DNA from: Candidatus Pantoea floridensis
GTDB lineage: Bacteria > Pseudomonadota > Gammaproteobacteria > Enterobacterales > Enterobacteriaceae
Reading direction: 5' to 3'
DNA length: 64,000 nucleotides
Assembly (NCBI RefSeq): GCF_900215435.1
Contig: NZ_OCMY01000002.1
Coordinates: 496,001-560,000 of the forward strand
Shown piece by piece: positions 51,169 to 60,430 of the stretch (position 1 is its first letter; each line of letters starts with the position of its first letter). The notes beneath the pieces are model-generated. The model ran no database searches. It saw nothing but the letters and a program-made list of their open reading frames with translations, and was not told where the DNA came from. The translations under genes and the position numbers were made by a program.

Positions 51169-52110
51169 TTACTGGCTAAGGGTTTGCTTGAGTGCTGCAA
51201 TCGATGACGTAATTCCCGCATCCACCGACATGGTAAGATCTTCCATCTCCAGCGATACCCAATCGTTGTAGCCCACCATGCGCACCACCGAGAAGAACTC
51301 CTTCCACCACTGCAAATCCTGGCCGCAACCCACCGCAACATAGTTCCAGGCGCGGTTGGCAACGTCTTCCACCGGTTTGGTTTCCAGTAAGCCGTTAATG
51401 TTCACCAACCCACGTTCCAGCCGCACGTCCTTGCCGTGGCAGTGATGAATCGCCGGGCCGAGCGCACGCGCCGCAGCAATCGGATCTGCGCCCATCCACA
51501 AGAGATGGCTGGGATCGAGATTCAGCCCAACCATATCGCCCACCGCATTACGCAGACGGAACAACGTTTCCGGATTCCACACCAGCATCGAGCTGAAGTT
51601 TTCCAGCGCAAACTTCTCCACGCCGCTCTCTTTAGCGCGCGCCACCAGCCCTTGCCAATAGGGAATCGCCACTTCATTCCACTGATAATCGAGGCAGTTT
51701 TTCAGCGTGGGCGGCCAACTCACGGTGTAAGTGATCCAGTTGGGAATGGTGTCATGGGGGCTGGCTGGCGGGAGACCACTCATCATGACGATTTTTTTCA
51801 CGCCCAGTTCACCGGCCAAGGCCAACGCGTTTTCCGTATCGCGCTTGTGCTTATTGCCCAGTTCGCCCGGGTCGAGCGGATTTCCCGACACATTCAGCGC
51901 CGCAATCGACATGCCGCGACTCTCCAGCGCCCTGAGTAGCTGTTGACGTTGCGTGGCGCTGCCCAGTAGCGTTTCAGTGCGCAGATGCGGTGCCGATGAC
52001 CAGCCGCCGGTGGTCATCTCAACGCCATAAACGCCAAGCTCCAACAGTTTATCCAGCATTTGTTCAAACGGCAGATGACCCAGGCTATCGGTACAGAAAG
52101 AGAGTTTCAT
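51169..52110 (-). CDS. Sugar phosphate isomerase/epimerase (IolE-like TIM barrel)
   Basis: This 313-aa protein has the TIM-barrel metal-site pattern: KFALENFSS, LDPSHLLWMG, HCHGKDVRLE and VSLEMED. These are the Glu, Asp, His and Glu ligands expected for the family. It is transcribed with the Gfo/Idh gene that starts 8 bp upstream of it on the same strand. The pair resembles that at 7165-9400. Substrate unknown; a keto-sugar or inosose is likely. Confidence 0.82.
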   Translation of the reverse strand: MKLSFCTDSLGHLPFEQMLDKLLELGVYGVEMTTGGWSSAPHLRTETLLGSATQRQQLLRALESRGMSIAALNVSGNPLDPGELGNKHKRDTENALALAGELGVKKIVMMSGLPPASPHDTIPNWITYTVSWPPTLKNCLDYQWNEVAIPYWQGLVARAKESGVEKFALENFSSMLVWNPETLFRLRNAVGDMVGLNLDPSHLLWMGADPIAAARALGPAIHHCHGKDVRLERGLVNINGLLETKPVEDVANRAWNYVAVGCGQDLQWWKEFFSVVRMVGYNDWVSLEMEDLTMSVDAGITSSIAALKQTLSQ

Positions 52111-52118
52111 GGCATTCC

Positions 52119-53297
52119 TTATTCGTAATTAACCCAGCTCGCGCCGTTATCCGCAGACCGTACGCAGTTTTCGATCCAGCGCACCCCTTCGATCCCGGCG
52201 TTAATATCCGGGTAGATCAGGTTGTTGAGTGTCTGCTGATCACCGCGCTGCGTGGCGCTGATGGCGATAGCAAATTTGAGATAGATGTTGGCCCAGGATT
52301 CCGCCAGCCCTTCGGTGTGCAGCGCCCCGAGACGTTCATCTGCCAGGGCGCTTTCATGCAGATATGGCATGCCGTGATGCATGATCTGATTCGGCTGGCC
52401 CTGCACTTCATACTTCAGCTCGCCTGGGTTGTAATCGCTCCACTCCAGGCTAGCGCGTGATCCGATCACGCGAATGCTTTGGCTATCCATCGAACCGGCA
52501 TTAATGGATGACGCCCACATGCGCCCGACTGCGCCGTTGTCGTAGTGCATCAACACCATGGCGTTATCTTCCAGCGGTGCTCGGGAAGGAATAAAGCTTT
52601 GGCGATCGCACAACAGCGATTTCACTTTCAGCTGCGGCAGCACCAGCTGCGAAATGTAGAAGGTGTGTGTAGAGATGTCGCCGAGCACGAATGAAGGCCC
52701 GGCGATTTTGGGATCGACGCGCCACTTTTGCGCTTCGCTGAACTTGTCGGCGCTATCATTAGCGCTAAAACCGTGGGTGTATTGCAGCTCAACCATGCGT
52801 ACATCGCCGATTTCGCCATTGGCGATCATTGCGCGCATCTGCATCAGCAGCGGATGTCCGGAAAAACCGTAGGTGACACCGACGATCAACCCTTTCGCCG
52901 CCGCCAGCGCTTTGATTTCCTGCGCTTCGGCACGGGTGAAAAACAGCGGCTTCTCGCAAATCACGTGGATACCGGCATTCAGTGCCGCTTTAGCGATCTC
53001 AAAATGGGTGCCGTTTGGCGTGGCAACGGACACTACTTCCACGCCATCCTCCCGCTTCGCCTCTTCGACCAGCAGCTGCTGATAAGTGTCATAGTAGCGT
53101 TCTGCCGCCAGGCCGAGATTGATGCCGAAATCGCGTCCGCGCTCGGCATCAATATCAAACGCGCTGGCCACCATTTGATAAGCGGTATTATCTCGCAGCG
53201 CACCGGAACGGTGTTTATAGCCAACCTGGCTCAAACGACCGCCGCCGATCATGGCCCAGCGTAGTGGACGTGGGATACTCTTTTCACCGTTGAGCAT
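52119..53297 (-). CDS. Gfo/Idh/MocA-family oxidoreductase
   Basis: This 392-aa NAD(P) enzyme starts MLNGEKSIPRPLRWAMIGGG and has VICEKPLFFTRAEAQEI at the Lys motif and LGDISTHTFYISQLVLP in the second domain. ATG 53297 has AAGGAG six bases upstream; a longer frame is not supported. It is closely related to the protein at 8228-9400. A perfect LacI-type operator (53311-53324) lies directly upstream, so it is repressed by the LacI protein at 53698. Confidence 0.85.
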   Translation of the reverse strand: MLNGEKSIPRPLRWAMIGGGRLSQVGYKHRSGALRDNTAYQMVASAFDIDAERGRDFGINLGLAAERYYDTYQQLLVEEAKREDGVEVVSVATPNGTHFEIAKAALNAGIHVICEKPLFFTRAEAQEIKALAAAKGLIVGVTYGFSGHPLLMQMRAMIANGEIGDVRMVELQYTHGFSANDSADKFSEAQKWRVDPKIAGPSFVLGDISTHTFYISQLVLPQLKVKSLLCDRQSFIPSRAPLEDNAMVLMHYDNGAVGRMWASSINAGSMDSQSIRVIGSRASLEWSDYNPGELKYEVQGQPNQIMHHGMPYLHESALADERLGALHTEGLAESWANIYLKFAIAISATQRGDQQTLNNLIYPDINAGIEGVRWIENCVRSADNGASWVNYE

Positions 53298-53310
53298 AGC
53301 AACTCCTTTT

Positions 53311-53324
53311 TGCACCCGGGTGCA
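53311..53324. promoter_or_regulatory. LacI-family operator, perfect palindrome
   Basis: TGCACCCGGGTGCA has a central CG and perfect 7-bp half sites, the usual LacI-family form. It is 13 bp upstream of the Gfo/Idh start. A degenerate copy, TTGATACCGGGTGCAA, lies at 53375-53390. Confidence 0.85.
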
Positions 53325-53520
53325 ATTTGAAATAAAGTAAGATGGAAGGATATCTATTCTCGCCAATGCCAGATTTGATACCGGGTGCAAAAAAGCCTGC
53401 ACTCACGCGTAAAAATGGCTATTTCGCGCTTTCTACTGTGCAAAATGTCAGCGATATCGGCCTGACAGTCAATCCGGCAAAGTGAAAATGAGCGAAATGG
53501 ATCACATAAAGTTAATGTAA

Positions 53521-53556
53521 TGCACCCGATTGCAAAAAATGTTGCAATCGGGTGCA
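53521..53556. promoter_or_regulatory. Pair of LacI-family operators in inverted order
   Basis: TGCACCCGATTGCA (53521-53534) and TGCAATCGGGTGCA (53543-53556) are exact reverse complements of each other across an 8-bp AT-rich gap. Two dimers could bind side by side on the LacI promoter. Confidence 0.85.
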
Positions 53557-53697
53557 CTGATCAAACATAATCGCAACATCATAAAAACAGGGTTATTTGT
53601 CGCGCTTTCCGCCAAATGCCGCGCTTAGGTGTTTATTTTCGGTTGGGTTTCACGTTCAATGCTGGGGGTCTTCCGCTAATACCCCTACGCAGGTGCT

Positions 53698-54711
53698 ATG
53701 AGTAAACCAACCGACAAACCACACAAAGCCACAGCCAGCGACGTGGCACGACTGGCAGGCGTCTCAAAATGGACGGTATCGCGTGCCTTTACGCCAGGCG
53801 CGTCGATCTCAGAGAAAGCGCGTGAACGCGTGATGGCCATCGCCAGCGAGCTGGGATATCGCCCTAACCTGCTGGCGCGCAGCCTGTCGCAAAAGAAGAC
53901 GCACATTATCGGCGTGGTGATCGACGAGCTGAAAAATCCGCACACCATGCTGATGCTTGATACCGTTACCCGCCAGCTTCAGCAGCGCGGTTACATGGCG
54001 CTGCTGCTGAATATCGGCAGCGGCGAAAATTATCGCGCGGTACTTTCGCTGGCCGACCAGCTGCAGGTCGATGGCATGCTGTTTCTCGGCACGGTGCTGA
54101 GCGATGAGCTCATCGCCGTTGCGCGCGAAATGCACCACATTCCGCTGGTTCAGGTGTGTCGTAATAATGACGAACCGGGTATTGAGGTGGTGAGCGTCGA
54201 TGGCTTGCGGGCAGGCAAACAGTTGGGTGAACTGCTGCTGGCACAAGGTTATACGCGTATCGGTTACATGATGGGGCCCGCCACCAGAAGCCATCACACG
54301 CTCCGCCTGGAAGGCCTGCAGCAGGCGTTAAATGAGGCGGGATTACCGCTTGATGTGCTGCTCACGGCTGGCGCATATGCCCGTGAGTGCAGCTACGCAG
54401 CGTTAACCGACTACCTGAACGCGCAGGCCCCCGACAAGCGTGTTGAAGCGTTGTTTTGCGAGAATGATGTGCTGGCGCTTGGCGCACTGGCGGCTTTACG
54501 CGAAGGTGCAGGCAATAAATTTATGGCGGTGGTGGGTTTCGATGATATTGACGAAGCCAGCTTGCCCAGCTGGCAGCTCACTTCGTTCAGCCAGCGCATT
54601 GATTTGATCATCACAGAAGCCTTAAACCGGCTGATTGATGGACGTGCCACTCCAGGTGGCGTTTGGTCTCAGGGAGAATTGCGTATTCGTCGCTCTCACC
54701 TGAAGCCGTGA
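53698..54711 (+). CDS. LacI-family transcriptional regulator
   Basis: This 337-aa repressor has the LacI-type helix-turn-helix ATASDVARLAGVSKWTVSRA, the hinge GYRPNLLARSLSQKKTHIIG, and a periplasmic-binding-like effector domain (FCENDVLALGALAALREG, VVGFDDIDEA). It probably binds the operators at 53311 and 53521-53556, controlling the divergent isomerase/Gfo-Idh operon and itself. It is followed after 17 bp by a second isomerase gene in the same direction. The inducer is unknown. Confidence 0.92.
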   Translation: MSKPTDKPHKATASDVARLAGVSKWTVSRAFTPGASISEKARERVMAIASELGYRPNLLARSLSQKKTHIIGVVIDELKNPHTMLMLDTVTRQLQQRGYMALLLNIGSGENYRAVLSLADQLQVDGMLFLGTVLSDELIAVAREMHHIPLVQVCRNNDEPGIEVVSVDGLRAGKQLGELLLAQGYTRIGYMMGPATRSHHTLRLEGLQQALNEAGLPLDVLLTAGAYARECSYAALTDYLNAQAPDKRVEALFCENDVLALGALAALREGAGNKFMAVVGFDDIDEASLPSWQLTSFSQRIDLIITEALNRLIDGRATPGGVWSQGELRIRRSHLKP

Positions 54712-54728
54712 GGTAACAAGGAGGAGAG

Positions 54729-55553
54729 ATGAAGTTGTCGTTGCATGGCGTGTCTGTTTGGTACAGCAATGCCGTCACTCAGTTACGCATCGCCCATGAA
54801 ACGGGCTTTAGCGGATTAGAAATCCTGCCAGAACATCTGTATCGCTATCTGGATAACGGTGGCAGCTATGCCGCCTACCGCGATTTGATGGCGAAATACA
54901 GCATCGAGATTACCTGCATCAATGCACTGAAACGCATTGGTCGCCATCAACCTGAAGCGCGTGCTGAATTGTTGCGCGAAGCGGAAAAAATCTGTCAGGC
55001 CGCGGTTGAACTGCGTTGTCCAGTGGTGCAAATCATGGCGCTGACCGAACTTGATCACTTGCCCGACTCCGAGCGCGATGCCATCCTGCTGGACAACATC
55101 TCCGCGATTGCCGATATCGGTGCGCCGCTCGGCATCAAATTCCAGATTGAAGTAGTGGCGTTCACCGCGTTCAACTCACTGCAGCACGCGCTCGATCTGA
55201 TTAAACAGAGCGGCAAAGATAACCTGGGTGTGGTAGTGGATTTCTGGCATCTGCATGCGGGCGGCGCTACCACGCCAGCGGAAGTGGCGCGCATGGATAA
55301 AGATTTGATTTACGGCGTGCATTTCTGCGATGGCCGCGCGGCTAAACCGGGCGAAGCCTGGGACGAGTGGGTACAGCGTAATTACGCACCGGGCGAAGGA
55401 GAGATTGATATTTCCGCCTGGGTCGAAGCGGTAAAAGCCACCGGTTACGATGGTGTATGGTCGCCGGAATTATTAAGCCCGCGCAACTGGGAACAGGATC
55501 TCTGGGATATTTCCCGTCACTGCTATGAAGATATGAACAAATATATTCAATAA
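54729..55553 (+). CDS. Sugar phosphate isomerase/epimerase (TIM barrel)
   Basis: This 274-aa TIM-barrel protein has metal-ligand segments KFQIEVVAFTAF, VVVDFWHLHAGGA, GVHFCDGRA and VWSPELLSP. It is of the IolE/IolH or hexulose-isomerase type. It follows the LacI gene closely with an AGGAGGAG ribosome site, so the two are co-transcribed. It may act in the same pathway as the isomerase and Gfo/Idh pair on the other strand. Confidence 0.83.
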   Translation: MKLSLHGVSVWYSNAVTQLRIAHETGFSGLEILPEHLYRYLDNGGSYAAYRDLMAKYSIEITCINALKRIGRHQPEARAELLREAEKICQAAVELRCPVVQIMALTELDHLPDSERDAILLDNISAIADIGAPLGIKFQIEVVAFTAFNSLQHALDLIKQSGKDNLGVVVDFWHLHAGGATTPAEVARMDKDLIYGVHFCDGRAAKPGEAWDEWVQRNYAPGEGEIDISAWVEAVKATGYDGVWSPELLSPRNWEQDLWDISRHCYEDMNKYIQ

Positions 55554-55707
55554 AGGTAAATTCAATTAACGGATTTTCCGTGAATAATAATGGCCCTGGC
55601 GGCCTGATAAATGACGTGCCTTATTTAAATACTTTCTGCCAAAAATAATAACGAACGTGGATTCGTCGTTGATGCCTGTGCGCTATTTGCATAGTGCATC
55701 ACCGTGT

Positions 55708-55767
55708 TTGACAGTTCAGAACGTCGTGCTCTGTAAATAATAATCAGTGGTGTCCATCTTAGATGGA
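55708..55767 (+). promoter_or_regulatory. Promoter region of the GMC dehydrogenase operon
   Basis: TTGACA (55708-55713) is a good -35; a TGTAAA-like -10 lies about 18 bp downstream. A palindrome TCCATCTTAGATGGA (55753-55767) sits 20 bp before the start codon and could be an operator or leader hairpin. Confidence 0.4.
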
Positions 55768-55787
55768 ATGATTAAGGGATAAGAAGT

Positions 55788-56516
55788 ATGAACCGAAGAG
55801 AAGCGCTCTTTTCGCTCAGTGGCATTGTGGCATCACTCGCCGTTGCGCCGCAGCTGCGCGCTAAAGAGCTACACAATGTTCCACTGGAAACCCAACTCAG
55901 CTCCGATCACCTGCCGCAACCGGCATGGCAAAATGGTTATCGGGTGCTCACTAACCCGCTGGATCGGCAGAATTTGGCCGCCATTTTTGATCGCCTCATC
56001 CCCGCCGATGATCTCGGCCCATCGGCCAGTGAAGCGGGTGGGATTGAATTCCTCGATAACCAATTAGCGGGTGATTATGGCTCCGGCGCAGCGCTCTATT
56101 TGCAGGCGCCGCTACACCCGGAAAATGAAGAAGCCTTGATGGGCAGTCCGCAATTCCTCACGCCACCGAAAGAGCGTTATTTAACCGGCTTAGCTGCATT
56201 GGAAAAGTGGGCACAGCAACATCATCAAACCTCTTTCCACGCCTTATCAGTTCAGCAGATCGATGACTTCCTGACGAAGATGGAAGACGGCAAGATCGAT
56301 TTAGGAAAAGACGTAAATAGCCAGGCGCTGTTTGAATTAATGCTGCAAAACGCGCGCGAAAGTTATTTGGCCGATCCGATTTATGGCGGAAATAAAAATA
56401 TGGCGGGCTGGAAGATGATCGGTTTTCCCGGCGCACGCTATGACTATCGCCCTTATATCGAACGCCGTAACGAAAATCTGGCACTTATTCCCGTCAGTCT
56501 GATTCCTAACGATTAA
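55788..56516 (+). CDS. Gluconate 2-dehydrogenase subunit 3-family protein
   Basis: This 242-aa protein starts MNRREALFSLSGIVASLAVA, with an RR pair before a hydrophobic stretch, so export by the Tat path is likely. The body has FDRLIPADDLGPSASEAGGI, the signature of the small subunit of GMC sugar dehydrogenases. It would help export and bind the flavoprotein in the periplasm. It is first in a three-gene operon and followed by the flavoprotein after 18 bp. Confidence 0.9.
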   Translation: MNRREALFSLSGIVASLAVAPQLRAKELHNVPLETQLSSDHLPQPAWQNGYRVLTNPLDRQNLAAIFDRLIPADDLGPSASEAGGIEFLDNQLAGDYGSGAALYLQAPLHPENEEALMGSPQFLTPPKERYLTGLAALEKWAQQHHQTSFHALSVQQIDDFLTKMEDGKIDLGKDVNSQALFELMLQNARESYLADPIYGGNKNMAGWKMIGFPGARYDYRPYIERRNENLALIPVSLIPND

Positions 56517-56534
56517 ATAGCCGGAGCTGAGTCA

Positions 56535-58304
56535 ATGTCATTAGTACGAAATAAAGCTGACGTCGTGATCGTCGGCCTGGGTTGGGCCGGTTCGGTGATG
56601 GCGGAAGAGCTCACCCGCGCGGGACTGAACGTGGTTGCCATCGAACGCGGTGCCTGGCGCGATACTTCTACCGATTTCCCGGTCGCCATTGATGCCGACG
56701 AACTGCGTTTTCATACGCGCCGTAAAATCCTGCAGCCCATGAGCGTGGAAACCACCACCTTCCGCAACCGTAGCGATCAGGTGGCCGCCCCGGTGCGTAA
56801 CTGGTCAGCGTTTCAGTTTGGCTGGAACGTCGGCGGCGCGGGCACGCACTGGGCGGGGATGTCATGGCGTTTCTCGCCGTGGGATTTTGAAGTGGCAAAG
56901 CAAACCCGCGAACGCTATGGCGCAAAAAAGATGCAGGGTTTGCAGCTACAGGACTGGGGCGTAACCTACGACGACATGGCGCCGTTTTACGATCGCTTTG
57001 AGCGTATTGCCGGAACATCCGGTATCGCCGGCAATCTCAACGGTCAGCTGCAGAAAGGCGGCAACGTGTTTGAAGGGCCGCGCTCGCGCGACTATCCCAC
57101 GCCTCCGCTGAAAGATACGCACTGGATGAGCAAATATCGCAAAACTACCGAAAGCATGGGTTATCACCCCTTCACGATCCCTGCCGGTAATCTCTCTCAG
57201 GCTTACGTGAATCCACTCGGCGTCAGCATGGGCCCGTGCACGTACTGCGGCTTCTGCGACTTCCACGGCTGCGGCAACTTCTCCAAATCCTCACCGCAAG
57301 CGTGCATTTTGCCGGTGCTGATGCGTCGTCCAAACTTCACGCTGCTGACCGAAACTGAAGTACTGCACGCCGTGAAGCATGACGATGGCAAAACGGTGAA
57401 AGGCGTTAAATTCATCACGCAGGATGGCGTAGAAGGTTTCCAGCCTGCCGATATCGTCTGCATCACCGCCTATCAGATGGATAACGTTCGTCTGATGCTG
57501 CTCTCCGGCGTGGGCGAGCAATACGATCCGCTCACTGGCCGCGGCACCATTGGCCGAAACTACAATTACCAAACCTGCTCCACTGTCACCGGATACTTCG
57601 ATAACGAATATATGAACCCGTTCATCGGTGGCGGTGCGTTAGCAGTGCAGATTGATGACTATAACGGCGATAACTTCGATCACAGCGAACTCGATTTCAT
57701 CGGCGGCGCGGGCATCATGGGCTTCTCCACCAACGGCCGTCCGATTCAAAACATGAATAGCTTGCGTCCCGGTACCAAACGTTGGGGCAGCGAGTGGAAA
57801 GCGGGCTATAAGCGCGATTACCAAAGTGCTGGCACCATCTTCTGTCAGGGCACCTCAATGCCGATGCGCGAAGCCTATCTCGATCTTGATCCGAACTATA
57901 AAGATCGTCACGGCCAACCGCTGATCCGCACCACCTTCGACTGGAACCAGAACGATGTGCGCATGGCGAGATATGTTACCGACCGCGCCATCAACATCAT
58001 GAAAGAGATGGGCGGGCAGCATTGGGTGGTCGATAACCAGGCAGAGAAGCGCTGGAACCCCTACCAACAGCAAAGCTCACACACCATCGGTGGCGCGGTG
58101 ATGGGCGCCGATCCTCGCACCTCGGCCCTTAATCCCTATCTACAAAGCTGGGATGCACACAACCTGTTTGTGGTGGGCGCGTCAGCCTTCCCTAACAACG
58201 GTGGTTACAACCCAACTATCACCGTGGGTGCGCTGGCCGTACGCGCCGCGCAGGCAATTCACCAGAAGTACATCAATAACCCGGCACCGCTGGTGGGGGC
58301 GTAA
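56535..58304 (+). CDS. GMC-family FAD sugar dehydrogenase flavoprotein
   Basis: This 589-aa protein has the FAD site ADVVIVGLGWAGSVMAEELT and the GMC C-terminal motifs HTIGGAVMGADPRTS and NNGGYNPTITVGALA with catalytic His and Asn. The segment CTYCGFCDFHGC (near residue 236) gives a close Cys cluster, as in FAD-glucose and gluconate dehydrogenases that hold a 3Fe-4S centre. It lacks its own signal and probably travels with the Tat-exported small subunit. It oxidises gluconate, 2-ketogluconate or another sugar acid at the periplasmic face. Confidence 0.92.
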   Translation: MSLVRNKADVVIVGLGWAGSVMAEELTRAGLNVVAIERGAWRDTSTDFPVAIDADELRFHTRRKILQPMSVETTTFRNRSDQVAAPVRNWSAFQFGWNVGGAGTHWAGMSWRFSPWDFEVAKQTRERYGAKKMQGLQLQDWGVTYDDMAPFYDRFERIAGTSGIAGNLNGQLQKGGNVFEGPRSRDYPTPPLKDTHWMSKYRKTTESMGYHPFTIPAGNLSQAYVNPLGVSMGPCTYCGFCDFHGCGNFSKSSPQACILPVLMRRPNFTLLTETEVLHAVKHDDGKTVKGVKFITQDGVEGFQPADIVCITAYQMDNVRLMLLSGVGEQYDPLTGRGTIGRNYNYQTCSTVTGYFDNEYMNPFIGGGALAVQIDDYNGDNFDHSELDFIGGAGIMGFSTNGRPIQNMNSLRPGTKRWGSEWKAGYKRDYQSAGTIFCQGTSMPMREAYLDLDPNYKDRHGQPLIRTTFDWNQNDVRMARYVTDRAINIMKEMGGQHWVVDNQAEKRWNPYQQQSSHTIGGAVMGADPRTSALNPYLQSWDAHNLFVVGASAFPNNGGYNPTITVGALAVRAAQAIHQKYINNPAPLVGA

Positions 58305-58306
58305 TC

Positions 58307-59620
58307 ATGGCGAAAGCAAAGAAGATAACCTACACGCTCGCCGCGCTGGCGGTGCTGGCTGGTATTGCGGCAACAGGCAGATTATGGGTGGTGTTGGACA
58401 GTGCCCGCTCCAATGTGGCCGACGATAAGGTGCAGTTGACCGATTTTCACAGCAATGATTCTGCTGCCATCAAACGCGGCGAATATGTGATGCGTCTTGC
58501 CGACTGCGCCGCCTGCCACAATGCCGACTTCTCAGGCGGCTACAAGATTGACACGCCGTTTGGCGCGCTGAAAACCTCGAACATTTCGCCAGATCGCGCC
58601 ACAGGAATCGGCAAAATGACCGAGCGCGACTTCTTCAACGCGGTGCGTCAGGGGCGCGGCGAACATGGCTTCCTCTATCCGGCGATGCCATACACCGCTT
58701 ACACCCAGATGAGCGATGGCGATATGCACGATCTTTGGGCCTATTTTTCGGTGCAAAAACCGGTGAACAACGCCGTAGATGAAAATGCGGGCATGAACTT
58801 CCCGTATAACATTCGCCTGGCGATGGCAGGCTGGAACCTGTTGTTTTTTGATAACAACGCGTTTAAACCGCAAACCACGCAGAACGACGAATGGAATCGC
58901 GGCAAATACATTGTGGATGGTCCCGCGCACTGCAGCGTATGCCACACCGCGCGTAACGCGCTGGGCGGCGAGATTGCGAGCCAATATCTACAAGGCGGCA
59001 ATCTGGGCAGCTGGTACGCACCGGATATCACGCCAAATCCACATGCAGGCATTGGCAAATGGAGCGATGCGCAAATCGCCAACTACCTGAAAACCGGCTC
59101 TAACGGCGAGAGCGTGGCGGCAGGCCCAATGGCGGAAGCAGTTGAGCACTCAACGCAGTATTTTAACGATCGCGATCTGCAATCCATCGCCACCTATCTG
59201 CGCAGTTTACCGGCGTCTTCCACGCTGCAAGCCGCTGGATTTGTCATGGATAAAAGCCGTTACGATCAAGCCGCTCGGCGTTATGAAGTGGATTGCTCTG
59301 CCTGCCACGGTTTGGCCGGTGAGGGTATCACCGGCATGGTACCTGCCTTTGCTGGCAATGGTGCAATGCAAAACGATCCCACCAACATGATTCATGCACT
59401 GCTGGATGGCGCGCGGGCGCCGCACACCGAAGGCCGCCCAACGTCCGCAGGCATGCCGTCATTCTCCTGGAAGCTTAACGATCAGGAGATGGCCGACGTG
59501 CTCAACTACGTAAGGAATTCGTGGGGCAATCAGGGCGCAGAAGTGAAAGCCAGCCAGGTTGCGGAAGTGCGTAAAGTCACCGGCGCGGGCAATAAGTTGA
59601 AGGTGCCGGCGATGAAATAA
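58307..59620 (+). CDS. Triheme cytochrome c subunit of a membrane-bound sugar dehydrogenase
   Basis: This 437-aa protein starts with a short basic segment and a hydrophobic anchor or signal (ALAVLAGIAATGRLWVVL). It carries three CxxCH heme sites: CAACH, CSVCH and CSACH. This matches cytochrome subunits of gluconate and alcohol dehydrogenases, which pass electrons from the flavoprotein to ubiquinone. It begins two bases after the flavoprotein stop. Confidence 0.93.
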   Translation: MAKAKKITYTLAALAVLAGIAATGRLWVVLDSARSNVADDKVQLTDFHSNDSAAIKRGEYVMRLADCAACHNADFSGGYKIDTPFGALKTSNISPDRATGIGKMTERDFFNAVRQGRGEHGFLYPAMPYTAYTQMSDGDMHDLWAYFSVQKPVNNAVDENAGMNFPYNIRLAMAGWNLLFFDNNAFKPQTTQNDEWNRGKYIVDGPAHCSVCHTARNALGGEIASQYLQGGNLGSWYAPDITPNPHAGIGKWSDAQIANYLKTGSNGESVAAGPMAEAVEHSTQYFNDRDLQSIATYLRSLPASSTLQAAGFVMDKSRYDQAARRYEVDCSACHGLAGEGITGMVPAFAGNGAMQNDPTNMIHALLDGARAPHTEGRPTSAGMPSFSWKLNDQEMADVLNYVRNSWGNQGAEVKASQVAEVRKVTGAGNKLKVPAMK

Positions 59621-59832
59621 ATGTCATTATTTTCATCACATGCTTAAGCGGCGCGATTTATCGCATAATGCTCGCCAGTTAAGTCATGAAAAACCCTCAT
59701 TACCGAGAGCACTATTGTAGCGGCGCAATTCATTGCGCGATAAATCGCGCCGCTACGGAAAGTGCAGCAATTTGATACGGTGCTTAACCGATCGGCATTA
59801 CGCCATTCATGGTGCCGCTTCACACTGGATCA
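59621..59832. repeat. Intergenic hairpin repeat with GTAGCGGCGC arms
   Basis: The gap contains GTAGCGGCGC and GCGCCGCTAC (perfect 10-bp arms) at about 59714-59753, with an inner GCGCAAT / ATTGCGC pair. An extra GCGGCGCGATTTATCGC lies at about 59648. This looks like a dispersed extragenic palindrome. No gene is seen. Confidence 0.65.
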
Positions 59833-60297
59833 TTAGCGCAGCAGCTGGGTGATTCCCCACAGCGCTAACGCATGATCCTCTTCTGACGGTAACCCACTAA
59901 TAGTGACGGCGCCGATGATCGCGCCCTGCGACGTCAGCAGCGGGAAAGAACCGCCGTGATCGGTATAATCTTGCTGAAGGATATGACGCTGCTCTGCCAT
60001 ACGTTCGCCCTTCAGCTCATTCACAAGCCCCACATACATCGACGAGTGGCCGGTCAACAGCACGGTGTTACGCTTGCGCCGCATCCATTCAAGGTTTTCC
60101 GGCGTTGATCCCGGCAGCGCAGCCAGAAACAGCACCTGACCAAAGGCGTAGACTTCGATAGCAACAGGCACGTTATCCTCACGAGCGCGCTGCTGAATGC
60201 TTTGCCCAATTTGCCACGCCAAATCAAAATCAAACTGCGGTAAACGGTGCTCAGCTTCCTGCTGTAATAGGATTTCCAGAGACGGGAGCGATGACAT
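59833..60297 (-). CDS. UPF0303 / heme-degrading-domain (HbpS-like) family protein
   Basis: This 154-aa cytosolic protein fits the UPF0303/YBR137W-type branch of the HbpS-like fold (VYAFGQVLFLAALPGSTPEN, HGGSFPLLTSQGAIIGAVTI, GLPSEEDHALAL). The family has no settled function; related proteins bind heme or corrinoid-like cofactors. It is often near sugar and dehydrogenase genes. Here it stands alone and converges on the cytochrome gene. Confidence 0.8.
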   Translation of the reverse strand: MSSLPSLEILLQQEAEHRLPQFDFDLAWQIGQSIQQRAREDNVPVAIEVYAFGQVLFLAALPGSTPENLEWMRRKRNTVLLTGHSSMYVGLVNELKGERMAEQRHILQQDYTDHGGSFPLLTSQGAIIGAVTISGLPSEEDHALALWGITQLLR

Positions 60298-60404
60298 GAT
60301 AGATTCCTCTCAATCTGAAATAAAAATTCCATATTTTATACCATGGAAAATATCTTTCGCACATGGTGAAGTTCTCAGTTCATTCGCCGTTTACGGGAAG
60401 CGCT

Positions 60405-60430
60405 GCCCTCTCTCAACCCCGAGAGAGGGC
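60405..60430. repeat. Perfect 10-bp-arm hairpin
   Basis: GCCCTCTCTC and GAGAGAGGGC enclose AACCCC in the gap between UPF0303 and glsB. It has the shape of a terminator without a T run. Confidence 0.6.

Larger units (their letters stand above)
53298..53697. promoter_or_regulatory. Divergent control region with LacI-type operators
   Basis: This 400-bp gap between the Gfo/Idh operon and the LacI gene has no gene. It carries three clear operators and one degenerate one of consensus TGCAnCCGGnTGCA, listed separately. Confidence 0.75.
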
